Below are positions 1 to 7,868 of a stretch of DNA of 64,000 bases, piece after piece. A model generated the notes under the pieces. The model worked only from the letters and a program-made list of their open reading frames with translations, was not told the DNA's origin and ran no database searches. The DNA comes from Treponema vincentii (GTDB lineage: Bacteria; Spirochaetota; Spirochaetia; Treponematales; Treponemataceae), in the NCBI RefSeq assembly GCF_010365865.1, contig NZ_CP048020.1, forward strand, positions 2,604,001 to 2,668,000, in the 5' to 3' direction. Positions within the stretch are counted from its first letter, which is position 1. Each line of letters begins with the position of its first letter. A program made the translations under genes and the position numbers.

Positions 1-649
1 CGGTAATCCGGCAGCCGGGGAAAAACGCTCCGCCGAAATACCGAATCAGCTCGTCGATCAGTACGAACCGAACCTTTTTTGCAGGGTCCGATTGCAAAAA
101 GACAAAGCGCGGAGCCGATGGCACCGGCACAATCGCGAGCCGGTCTTGTCCGCCTGCATCACCCGAAAGCAAAAACCCGACGTGCAGCCGCACATTGGCA
201 ACACTGTCTGCAAGCGCCTGCTCATTTTCGGAAACTTGCGGGGTAATAATCGGGTAGAGGTGCCGGTAAAAATAATCTTCCAAAAAACGCCGCTCCGCTT
301 CGGAACATTCTTCCGGTTTGCAATAGGCAAACCCATGCGCTTTTAGCTGAGGCAGAATTTCGGTATTTAATACCGCTTCTTGAATGTCAAACAAGACGCG
401 CGTTTTTTGCACGATGGCTTCTAACAGCGTTTCTACCGGCCAATCGTCAGCATCGGCAGGTGGATGCCCGCTTTTATAAAATTCTTGCAAGCCGGCAACC
501 CGCACCATAAAAAACTCATCAAAATTTGAAGATACAATACCGATGAATTTGAGCCGCTCTAAAAGCGGTACCGAGGAAGAGCACGCTTCCGCTAATACCC
601 GCTCGTTAAAATCGATCCATGAAAGTTCCCTATTAAGATAGTCCATCAT
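1..649 (-). CDS. ppk1: Polyphosphate kinase Ppk1, N-terminal part (cut by window edge)
   Basis: The frame is open from an ATG at 649 to the window edge, giving about 216 residues and no stop. It begins MMDYLNRELSWIDFNERVL and continues with SSNFDEFFMVRVAGL, both hallmark N-terminal motifs of polyphosphate kinase 1. Family members of about 700 residues make and degrade inorganic polyphosphate from ATP. Only the N-terminal domain is visible; the autophosphorylated histidine and the nucleotide site lie beyond the window. It follows the glycosidase gene after a 36-base gap, so the two are probably co-transcribed. The second ATG (646) is an equally possible start; the ribosome binding site is weak. 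Confidence 0.9.
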   Translation of the reverse strand, partial: MMDYLNRELSWIDFNERVLAEACSSSVPLLERLKFIGIVSSNFDEFFMVRVAGLQEFYKSGHPPADADDWPVETLLEAIVQKTRVLFDIQEAVLNTEILPQLKAHGFAYCKPEECSEAERRFLEDYFYRHLYPIITPQVSENEQALADSVANVRLHVGFLLSGDAGGQDRLAIVPVPSAPRFVFLQSDPAKKVRFVLIDELIRYFGGAFFPGCRIT

Positions 650-685
650 AGTGAAGGTCTCGCGAAACTTTGCAGGCAGCTCCGC

Positions 686-2116
686 TTACAGTTTATCGAT
701 GAGCATCGAACACTTACCGGAGGGTATCGGCAGCGTTTTCTTTTTTTGTCCGAGGATATTGATAGTAAAGTAATAGAGCTTTTCGCTTTCCATGTGGATT
801 TCCCAGCCCCGCTGCGTTTTTGACGATAGGATGGTAACGAGGTTTCGTTTCAGGCTCAAGTTTTCGATTCCCATTACCTCAAGATTCGGAATAATCCAAT
901 CGACGGTTTTTCGCGGGAAACTGATAGAAAGCCCGATCACATTTTCAATCATCAATGTGATGGTCGAGAGCGCTGCCGAAAAAAGATATTGCTTGCGCGG
1001 GAAATTTTCATGGTCAGGCCATTGCGCGGGGCCTTCTTTTTGCGGCAAATACGCTTCCCACAACGCGCCTTTTTTGCTGTTGCCGTCGGGAGCAAGTCCG
1101 TCAAGTACGTAATAGATATGCCGGATAGCACATTCCCGCGCAAGTTCCCACCGCTCATATTTTTCCAAGCCCTTAATGACGATAAAGTTCAAATGCGGGA
1201 ACACACTCCCCAACGCCCCCATACCGCGTTCATTATACGCAGAGTCATCAAGCGACAAGCTGGGAATAGGATGGTCGGAACCGAAGGTTTCGGGATTGAG
1301 CAAGTGTGCGGAAAGCTGTTCGGCCTTGTCCTCATTGGGGATTTCGGCAAGCAGCGGCCAAAAACCGGCGATTGTCTTTTGCGGCAATTTTTGTTCATCC
1401 GCATCGATATCGTGATAAAAACCCGTTTCGGCATTCCACATAAGGGCGTTGATACGGGTTTTCAGCGTAAAATAAACCCGTTTATACTGAAAACTCAATT
1501 CCTTGTCGTTAAGGATATCCCCCAGCACCGACATATACAGCGCGTTAACCGCGACCGCCGCATTAAAGTCTACCAGATAGGCAGCTTTCTTGCGCGGTGT
1601 ATTGTACATTTCTACGGCTGCGAGCGGGACGGTATACAATCCGTTCGGTTGTTTGAACGAAGTATCCAGCCACTTCATATAGCGAGTTAGTACCGGCATG
1701 ACATCCTTCACCCGTTTTTTATTCGCCGTCTTGTGGAACATATTATATTCCGCCCATGCAAAAAGCGGCATACCGACACCTTCGGGATTATCGCTCGAAA
1801 ACACCGGCTCACCGGTTTCTACATTATACTGAGATCGAATCGCCCCCGATTCTTCCTGATGTGCATAGAAAAAATCCAATCCCTGATTCGCACTATAGTT
1901 TCGGTTTGAATAGACAAAAAAGAACGATGAAAAGATGGTTTCATACTGATTTAAAAACCATCCGTTGTTATCGGGATACAGAAAGAAACTTTCAGTTGTT
2001 CCTTTTTCGGTCTTTATATTGAATAAAAAATCCTGAATAAACGACCACGTTCTATCATAAATATCAACAAAATCCTGATCATAAAAATGAACTTTTGGAA
2101 AATCGCGTTTGTTCAC
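686..2116 (-). CDS. Trehalase-like (alpha/alpha-barrel) glycoside hydrolase
   Basis: The 476-residue protein has no signal peptide and resembles the MGH1/GH63/trehalase-like alpha/alpha-toroid glycosidases. Supporting segments are a central PSLSLDDSAYNERGMG stretch and a C-terminal GALWEAYLPQKEG segment with acidic residues, like the acid pairs of that clan. The start is a GTG at 2116 preceded by GAGGAG at a normal distance. The likely role is cytoplasmic hydrolysis of an oligosaccharide; the substrate cannot be told from sequence. It is divergent from the GatB/asparaginase gene and shares a 180-base intergenic region with it. The exact family number is my recollection of the fold, not a search result. 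Confidence 0.6.
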   Translation of the reverse strand: MNKRDFPKVHFYDQDFVDIYDRTWSFIQDFLFNIKTEKGTTESFFLYPDNNGWFLNQYETIFSSFFFVYSNRNYSANQGLDFFYAHQEESGAIRSQYNVETGEPVFSSDNPEGVGMPLFAWAEYNMFHKTANKKRVKDVMPVLTRYMKWLDTSFKQPNGLYTVPLAAVEMYNTPRKKAAYLVDFNAAVAVNALYMSVLGDILNDKELSFQYKRVYFTLKTRINALMWNAETGFYHDIDADEQKLPQKTIAGFWPLLAEIPNEDKAEQLSAHLLNPETFGSDHPIPSLSLDDSAYNERGMGALGSVFPHLNFIVIKGLEKYERWELARECAIRHIYYVLDGLAPDGNSKKGALWEAYLPQKEGPAQWPDHENFPRKQYLFSAALSTITLMIENVIGLSISFPRKTVDWIIPNLEVMGIENLSLKRNLVTILSSKTQRGWEIHMESEKLYYFTINILGQKKKTLPIPSGKCSMLIDKL

Positions 2117-2234
2117 CTTTGCTCCTCAACAATCCGCCGATAAAATAATTCAGCGAATCTTTCGCGTATATAGTATATCATATTTTTACGCATAGTTGTA
2201 TAATTTTTTCTGTTTTTTGTATATTCTGATAAGA

Positions 2235-2265
2235 ATCTCTAAAACCTATTGATTTTTTTAGAGAT
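2235..2265. repeat. CTCTAAAA stem-loop repeat, copy 1
   Basis: ATCTCTAAAA at 2235-2244 pairs with TTTTTTAGAGAT at 2254-2265. The same stem recurs at 5826, 10948 and 39411, with a half copy at 32604. It sits just upstream of the GatB/asparaginase fusion, in its probable 5' leader. Confidence 0.65.
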
Positions 2266-2300
2266 GCGCTGATATCATTTCTGTGTTGCAGGAGGAACGC

Positions 2301-4685
2301 TTGTACCAATCGTTTGTTTTTCTTGAAATCCGTGTTTTAATGTTATCGGATGAGAAAGCGTTTTGTTCCTGCAAAGCAGGCTCCGCAGCCGGAAGTTGTC
2401 CTATTTGTACACGCACACCGGGATATCCGCTGCTTTTAACAGAACATATTGCCCGCGATGCGTACCGGCTCGCTCAAAGCCTCGGCTGTACGCTTATCCC
2501 AAAAGCTCAATATGAATACCCTTCGGGTATGCCCGCCCTTCCGCCCGAATATCAGCTCTGCGGCGCTTCGGTAAAAATTGCCGAAAAAGGCGTGCTCGAT
2601 ATCGAATTTCACAAACACAAAAAGCAAATTGATATTTTGGAAATACGCATCGAAGAAGATGCGGGCCGCCTTATGCACGCCGACGGCAAGGCTTTTATGG
2701 ATTACAGCTCTGCGGGAATGCCGAGCATCAGGATACGCACCGGTAACAATCTTGAACTGGGCGAAGAAGCGGAGATGTTTTTAACCGAACTGAACAACCG
2801 GCTGCGGTACATCGGACTCCTCACCGATTCCGACAGCAGTCATAAAATCCGCTGCAATGCCTACGTTGCTTCTACCGAATTTCCCAATCCGCCGCAGCAC
2901 TATGTAAAACTGCGGAACCTTAACTCTTTTAACTTTGTACGGAAGGCGGTAAACGAAGATTTACGGCGACAGGAAGATATGCTCAAACAGGGGAAGGAGC
3001 CGATTTCGGAAAGCCGGTTGTGGAATGCCCGCATGGAGCGTACCGAACCGTATAAAACGCGGGATTTTATCGATTACGTTAAAACGAGACCGGCAAAAGA
3101 GCTGCACTTTTACACCGCGCCTGATACGCTGTTGCAAGAAGTATTGCAAACTGCTCCGGAAAATCAACAATCGCGAAAGCTGCGCTATATTCAATCCTTC
3201 GGTCTGTCCATCCCGATTGTACGGGCGCTGTGTACCGAGGCGCGGCTTGCGGATTTTTTTGAAGCGGTGCTGCAATTCGGAATTGAGCCGAAAATCGCCG
3301 CAAATGGGATACTGGAAGATATTCTTCCACTGCTAAAGCGCGCCGGTAAAACAATCGACGCCTTTGTTTTGCAGCCTGAATACGTTGCCCGTATTTTGCG
3401 GCTTGCGCAGGAGGGAACGATTAACCATCCGATTGCCCGCACCCTGCTGCAAAAGATTATCATCGACGGCGCTGACCCCGCAGCCCTGCTTGCTCAAGAT
3501 GAATGGATAAAAATATCCGACGAAACAACACTGCGGACACTCGTTCAAGAACTGATTGCCAAACATCCGAAAGAGGCGGAACTGCTCAAAACCGGTTCGA
3601 TGAAATACCTCGAAATCTTGTGCGGGCAGGTGATGAAGCGGACAAAAGGATTTGCCGACCAGCAGTTGGTAAAGCAACTCATTAAAGAAGAATTGAATAT
3701 CCGCATTATCTATGTACTTTCGATGGGCGGCGCAATTTCGGCTACCATACAAAACGGACAGGTGAAAGCGGGAAGTACCAAAATTCTGTCCGAGCTATTG
3801 GATACCGATATTGCCAAACGGCATATCCGCATTGAGCCGAGTATTTCCGACGGGCTTTTCAGCGAAGAGCTGGAGCCTGCGGATTGGGCGCGGCTTATCC
3901 ACGCAATCTGCGAAAAAATCGCTTCGGGGACGGCCAACGGTATTGTGATAACGCACGGAACCGATACTCTCGTTTATACCGCGCCGCTGATATACTGGCT
4001 TTTTGCTGATACGCCGGTCTCCATCGTATTGACTGCATCCGGTACCGCTCCTTCGGAATCTGAAGAAGCGCGGCGCAACTTTAACGCGGCAATTAAGCTC
4101 GCATGGGAAAAAGAAAACGGCGTCTATGTTTCTTTTAACGGTAAGGTGCTTTCACCGCTCAATCTCAAGTTCGTCGATTCCGGCGATATTGGCTTTGTAA
4201 ACTGGAATATGCAAACGCCGCTCTTTCGGGGAGAAGGGCTACTTTCGGATTATGAGGAAAGCGACAGTCTCGTTTTTGAAAGCCTCTTGAGCGAAGCTGC
4301 CGACAATATGTTTTTGATAAAAACCTATCCCGGTATTCGGAGCGAGCGTCTTATTTCATTACAAAAAGATATACGCACGTTCTTTTTAGAGCTGTACGAA
4401 AACGGTACGGCCAATATGAAAGACAGCTCATATTCTTTAAAAGAGTTTCTGAAACGCGGCAAAAAACGGCAATGCAGGTTTTACTGTACTTCTCAACAGG
4501 AAGAAGCTATCGATTTCTCCAACTATGCCAGCGCACGGGACTTATGGAAAGAAGGCGCCGTACCGATGGGAATGCTCACAACCGAAACAGCCATTGCACT
4601 GTACTATGCAGCATCTCTCGTATGCGACAGTCAGGAGGAGCTTGACCGCATTATGGAAACGGCAGCGCTCTTAAACGAAAATTAA
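2301..4685 (+). CDS. GatB-like / L-asparaginase-like fusion protein with altered catalytic residues
   Basis: Residues 1-470 follow the GatB/GatE subunit of tRNA-dependent amidotransferases: zinc-site cysteines C22, C24, C33 and C36, a cradle domain with KLRNLNSFNFVRKA, then a YqeY-like tail (GQVMKRTKGFADQQ). Residues from about 470 to 794 are a type I/GatD-like asparaginase with THGTDT at 551-556, K623 and a normal C-terminus. This resembles archaeal GatE and GatD joined in one chain. Both active sites are altered: the asparaginase GGT motif reads GGA (Ala478), and the GatB kinase motif ExH reads E9-x-R11, with R144 where GatB has a glutamate. I chose TTG 2301 because AGGAGG at 2290-2295 is spaced 5 bases from it; GTG 2283 would include that site. 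No gatA or gatC is nearby. Its function is unknown; it may be an amidotransferase-derived tRNA- or amide-binding protein. Confidence 0.8.
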   Translation: MYQSFVFLEIRVLMLSDEKAFCSCKAGSAAGSCPICTRTPGYPLLLTEHIARDAYRLAQSLGCTLIPKAQYEYPSGMPALPPEYQLCGASVKIAEKGVLDIEFHKHKKQIDILEIRIEEDAGRLMHADGKAFMDYSSAGMPSIRIRTGNNLELGEEAEMFLTELNNRLRYIGLLTDSDSSHKIRCNAYVASTEFPNPPQHYVKLRNLNSFNFVRKAVNEDLRRQEDMLKQGKEPISESRLWNARMERTEPYKTRDFIDYVKTRPAKELHFYTAPDTLLQEVLQTAPENQQSRKLRYIQSFGLSIPIVRALCTEARLADFFEAVLQFGIEPKIAANGILEDILPLLKRAGKTIDAFVLQPEYVARILRLAQEGTINHPIARTLLQKIIIDGADPAALLAQDEWIKISDETTLRTLVQELIAKHPKEAELLKTGSMKYLEILCGQVMKRTKGFADQQLVKQLIKEELNIRIIYVLSMGGAISATIQNGQVKAGSTKILSELLDTDIAKRHIRIEPSISDGLFSEELEPADWARLIHAICEKIASGTANGIVITHGTDTLVYTAPLIYWLFADTPVSIVLTASGTAPSESEEARRNFNAAIKLAWEKENGVYVSFNGKVLSPLNLKFVDSGDIGFVNWNMQTPLFRGEGLLSDYEESDSLVFESLLSEAADNMFLIKTYPGIRSERLISLQKDIRTFFLELYENGTANMKDSSYSLKEFLKRGKKRQCRFYCTSQQEEAIDFSNYASARDLWKEGAVPMGMLTTETAIALYYAASLVCDSQEELDRIMETAALLNEN

Positions 4686-4699
4686 AAAGGAAAAAAACA

Positions 4700-5104
4700 G
4701 TGAAGCAACTGATTATTACCAACAACCCTAAAACCGCCGAATATATCGAACATCAACGTAAAGAATGGAATAGCAGCGCTGGGATAGATACCTCGAATGA
4801 CGATACCGCAGCTATTGAACTGATATTCTGCGCTTCGAGGGACGAACTGTACACACAGGTACGCGACTATATCCATCGAAACTGGAAGCTGCAAAACCAT
4901 GCAATGTACGGGAACATCCAACTGCACAAGCAGCCGTACCGCAGTATGGTGTTAACGAAAGGGACGGAGCTGGATACCCGTTCCTTGCAGCTGTGGGAGC
5001 AAGCCATGGAACGGGTAAAACGCACTAATCCGCCGAATTATTCGGAAAAAGTGCTGGAAGACTTCCAAGCCCTTGACCTTTCTTTATTTAGAAGTGCCCT
5101 ATAG
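4700..5104 (+). CDS. GrdX-family protein
   Basis: The 134-residue cytoplasmic protein starts with MKQLIITNNP and has a central block RDYIHRNWKLQNHAMYG followed by KQPYRSMVL. This matches my memory of GrdX, a small protein of unknown function encoded with clostridial glycine/betaine reductase genes. No reductase genes are visible here. The start is a GTG (4700) with AAGG upstream, 14 bases after the fusion gene, so the two are probably one operon. The role is unknown; the pairing with a GatB/asparaginase fusion is the only functional hint. Confidence 0.65.
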   Translation: MKQLIITNNPKTAEYIEHQRKEWNSSAGIDTSNDDTAAIELIFCASRDELYTQVRDYIHRNWKLQNHAMYGNIQLHKQPYRSMVLTKGTELDTRSLQLWEQAMERVKRTNPPNYSEKVLEDFQALDLSLFRSAL

Positions 5105-5175
5105 TATCTTGTACGTAAATATGATACACATATAAATCTTTATCGCACACGTATCAATATCCAGAGGAAGAAAAG

Positions 5176-5811
5176 ATGAATAAAATTATTGAACGCTTAC
5201 AAGGTATTACCTATACGGCACAAACAAATCCCGCAACGTTAACCGGTGATGATATTGCATTCGTTACCCAAAGCGTTAAAAGCAACAACGAGAAAGTAAT
5301 TGCGCAGGCATATACCACTATCGGTCACATCGGAAATAACAGACCGGAAAAAATTATGCACCTCATAGACGGTGCCTTTGCTGCATTAAAAGACAGTAAC
5401 TGGGAAATTCGGGAACAAGCTGTTTTAGCGCTCGGCCGCATAGGCAGGGCGGATATCAATGCGGTAAAAAATCGGCTGGATAAAATTATTCAATTACATT
5501 GCGATTCAGTACCCAAAGTACGGGCAGCAATGCTGGATGCGTGTCAAAGTATTGCCAACGCCAAAGCGTCCGTCTTTAAACCATACATCGGCTTATTTGA
5601 ACGTATGCTGGACGATCCCGACAAGGAGGGTGTACGTGAGCATGCCCCGGACATATTCCGCATCATCGGGAAATACGAACCGGAAATGGTTGAACGTTCA
5701 TTGGTGTTGTTAAAGGACAAGCTACGCGATCCTTCCCCGAAAACGCAAGCTCGTGCCGTCGAAGCCATACGCACAATCGAAACATTCTTGCGCAGAACTC
5801 CGACGGTGTAG
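5176..5811 (+). CDS. HEAT-repeat protein
   Basis: The 211-residue protein is built of helical pairs typical of HEAT/PBS-lyase-like repeats: NWEIREQAVLALGRIGR at about 75-92, VPKVRAAMLDACQSIAN at about 115-132, and a final PSPKTQARAVEAIRTIE. There is no signal peptide or catalytic motif, so it is probably a soluble scaffold for protein interactions. The ATG has a clear AGAGGAAG site. It lies 71 bases after the GrdX gene and its 3' end meets the repeat at 5826, which may act as a shared terminator with the convergent gene. The binding partner is unknown. Confidence 0.75.
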   Translation: MNKIIERLQGITYTAQTNPATLTGDDIAFVTQSVKSNNEKVIAQAYTTIGHIGNNRPEKIMHLIDGAFAALKDSNWEIREQAVLALGRIGRADINAVKNRLDKIIQLHCDSVPKVRAAMLDACQSIANAKASVFKPYIGLFERMLDDPDKEGVREHAPDIFRIIGKYEPEMVERSLVLLKDKLRDPSPKTQARAVEAIRTIETFLRRTPTV

Positions 5812-5825
5812 AGCATTTGTCAGGG

Positions 5826-5862
5826 TATCACTAAAAATCTAACCAAGTTTTTAGAGATGCCC
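5826..5862. repeat. CTCTAAAA stem-loop repeat, copy 2
   Basis: The arm CTAAAAA (5831-5837) pairs with TTTTTAG (5848-5854), followed by AGATGCCC. It fills the space between two convergent genes. Because of its A/T-rich arms it could end transcripts from both sides. Confidence 0.7.
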
Positions 5863-5863
5863 A

Positions 5864-6805
5864 TTAGTTGTTGGGGAGATTCACATCGAAGATAATCCCC
5901 ACACGCTTAAAGACTATCTTGTCCAGCTTACTTTTATCGATTGTACGTTTTTGATAAAATGTTTTTAAATCACCGACTGTATAGTTATGAGCGGTCTTCC
6001 ATTGTGCAATCAACATGATCGTCAGCTGATCGATCGGTTTAAAGCTGATGATTGGTCCAAACACAACATTATAACGATCTTCGCCCCAATTACGTTTATC
6101 AGCGTCAGAGGGAACTTTAAAAAAGGTTTTCTCCGTTTCCACTCTCAATGCAATCATGTTCATCGGTAGGGGCATTTGATAGCCTAGGACATACGAGCCA
6201 CAGTACGTAAAACCGTTTCTGTTTTCGCCGTCATCATTCTGAAACACCCACGAATCAAGCGATCCGACCCCTGTTACGCCCTTGTATAAAAAGTACTGAT
6301 CAACCCTCGCGATTATATGAGTCCAATCATTCGGAATAATTGCCCCCAAATCAAATTGCAAAGCGGCGCCTAAATTAGCGGTATAAAATGCCTTCTTAAA
6401 GTTAATAGGAACTTTCTGCGTTGTGCCGAAAACATTCTGATTTAACGCAAGGCCGTGCCACCCTGCAAGTGTCCATCCGGATCCAACACTTGCCCCTCCG
6501 TATATTTCCAAAAAGGCGAGCGGAGTCCAGACCACATCAAACTTTCCTTCGACGGTAACCGGCGTAAGTTCCGCCCCTAGTTTAAATTTAATATTATTAC
6601 CACGCATAAACGGATTATCAAAGTTCAAAACCGGAACTTTAATAACTTCCGTTACACTCAACTTACCTGCCCAAGGATAGGTAATAGCCAGATTGATATT
6701 TGTCGAATATTTTACCTTTGACTTTTCCTCTGCCCCTTCTTCCTGTGCAGAAAGCGTACTGAGAATCAGCAGGGCACCAATCACCGATGCAATCAGTTTC
6801 TTCAT
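5864..6805 (-). CDS. Predicted outer-membrane beta-barrel protein
   Basis: I place the start at the ATG at 6805, preceded by TAAGGAG. A longer open frame upstream to 6946 is not signal-peptide-like and enters the repeat at 6925. The 313-residue product begins with a signal peptide (MKKLIASVIGALLILSTLSAQ). After a charged spacer it alternates polar and hydrophobic or aromatic residues throughout, ending in a strand-like VGIIFDVNLPNN. That pattern fits an outer-membrane barrel of the treponemal type. I do not recognise a named family. It appears monocistronic, bounded by repeats on both sides. Confidence 0.6.
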   Translation of the reverse strand: MKKLIASVIGALLILSTLSAQEEGAEEKSKVKYSTNINLAITYPWAGKLSVTEVIKVPVLNFDNPFMRGNNIKFKLGAELTPVTVEGKFDVVWTPLAFLEIYGGASVGSGWTLAGWHGLALNQNVFGTTQKVPINFKKAFYTANLGAALQFDLGAIIPNDWTHIIARVDQYFLYKGVTGVGSLDSWVFQNDDGENRNGFTYCGSYVLGYQMPLPMNMIALRVETEKTFFKVPSDADKRNWGEDRYNVVFGPIISFKPIDQLTIMLIAQWKTAHNYTVGDLKTFYQKRTIDKSKLDKIVFKRVGIIFDVNLPNN

Positions 6806-6924
6806 AAAACACTCCTTAGACTGCTCGTTTTTTTCACGACAACGTAATATAAAAACAACGTTGCATAAAAACGGCACACTATCAAGCCTACACGGATGCT
6901 GCTTTTTATGCAAGACCTCGACAA

Positions 6925-7195
6925 CGCGATCACAGGGTAAACGCATCAGGCCGTTTTTTTAATATCCCCGCGGAAAAATTGATACTATTCGACCAGAGTT
7001 GAACCTCTTTGCGGTTCAAATGGTCTCACAGTTTCAATTTTTCTGCGATTTTTATCTACTCTGCCTGATGCGTTTACCCATTTGCCGGAAAAATATGCGA
7101 AATTTTTAACAAAATTTCGCACAGAAGGAAGACAACCGCTAAAAATATTTTTGATGCGGTTGCCCTGAGCGCGATCACAGGGTAAACGCATCAGG
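6925..7195. repeat. Palindrome-rich spacer with 16-26 bp repeats and four hairpins
   Basis: This is most of the 517-base gap between the beta-barrel gene and the YbaK gene. A 26-bp sequence occurs twice in the same orientation at 6925-6950 and 7170-7195 (core GGGTAAACGCATCAGG), and the 16-base core occurs inverted at 7064-7079. Between them are hairpins: 6973-6982 with 7034-7043, enclosing 6991-7005 with 7013-7025; a perfect 11-bp stem 7096-7106/7111-7121; and 7133-7139/7156-7162. No coding capacity is credible here. The rest (7196-7322) probably holds the promoter of the next gene. Confidence 0.75.
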
Positions 7196-7322
7196 TATTC
7201 TTTATCAGCCCCGCAGAATAAGTGAGGTTGCCTTATATATTCCGAAAACATCGATGTGTTGTGCTTTATGTCATTTATGCTATAGTATTTAAAGAACCTT
7301 ATCAGCACAGAAGGAGATTTTT

Positions 7323-7814
7323 ATGACACCAGCTGAAAATGTTTACAAAGCATTGCAAGATATGGGTATCAGTTACGAAGTTGTCGAACACCCGCCGGCT
7401 TTAACTACAGAAGAAGCCGATAAATACATCGAAGGTAAAGAAGGGTGCCGCACCAAAACGCTCTTTTTGCGGAACAGAAATAAAAAACGGTGTATTCTAC
7501 TCATTATGGATGAGGCAAAACGGCTTGATATGAAAAAATGTGCGGAAATGCTTGAAGAAAAAGAATTTAAGTTTGCGTCAGCAGAATTGTTAGCGGAAAA
7601 ACTCGGCCTTGCAGCTGGAGTGGTGTCACCGTTCGGTTTATTAAACAACACCGCGCATGACGTAACCGTATACTTCGATAAAGCAATGCTCGACGAATAT
7701 CGCATTTTAACCTTTCATCCGAATGAAAATACAGCAACGGTTTTTATCGATTCCGGCGACCTGCAGCGTTTTATCAAAAATACCGGACATGAGTATTTTA
7801 TCATCAATACATAA
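7323..7814 (+). CDS. YbaK/ProXp-ala-type aminoacyl-tRNA deacylase
   Basis: The 163-residue free-standing editing domain is of the YbaK/PrdX (ProX) superfamily. It has EHPPALTTEEADKYI near the start, GCRTKTLFLRNRNKKRC at about 41-57 with the conserved lysine, and LGLAAGVVSPFGLLNN at about 99-114. Proteins of this family hydrolyse mischarged Ala-tRNA(Pro) in the cytoplasm. The length is normal. The ATG follows GAAGGAG. It is the first gene of a rightward run, separated from ctpA by 54 bases. Confidence 0.85.
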   Translation: MTPAENVYKALQDMGISYEVVEHPPALTTEEADKYIEGKEGCRTKTLFLRNRNKKRCILLIMDEAKRLDMKKCAEMLEEKEFKFASAELLAEKLGLAAGVVSPFGLLNNTAHDVTVYFDKAMLDEYRILTFHPNENTATVFIDSGDLQRFIKNTGHEYFIINT

Positions 7815-7868
7815 AAACCGGCCAATAAAAGGCTTGACAATTTTCCAATATAATAGAAAATATTTTCT

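Noticed and set aside
989-1690. 233-codon open frame antisense to the glycosidase gene
   Set aside because: Opposite a well-supported CDS, with low-complexity translation and no start signal.
6925-7195. CRISPR array
   Set aside because: Only two direct copies and one inverted copy of the repeat, with irregular spacing and no cas genes.
6985-7308. 107-codon frame in the hairpin-rich spacer
   Set aside because: Its translation follows the palindromes and the repeat core; it has no Shine-Dalgarno sequence and no homology-like motif.
7834-7854. TTGACA and TATAAT before ctpA
   Set aside because: Only 9 bases separate them, far from the 17 needed for one promoter.
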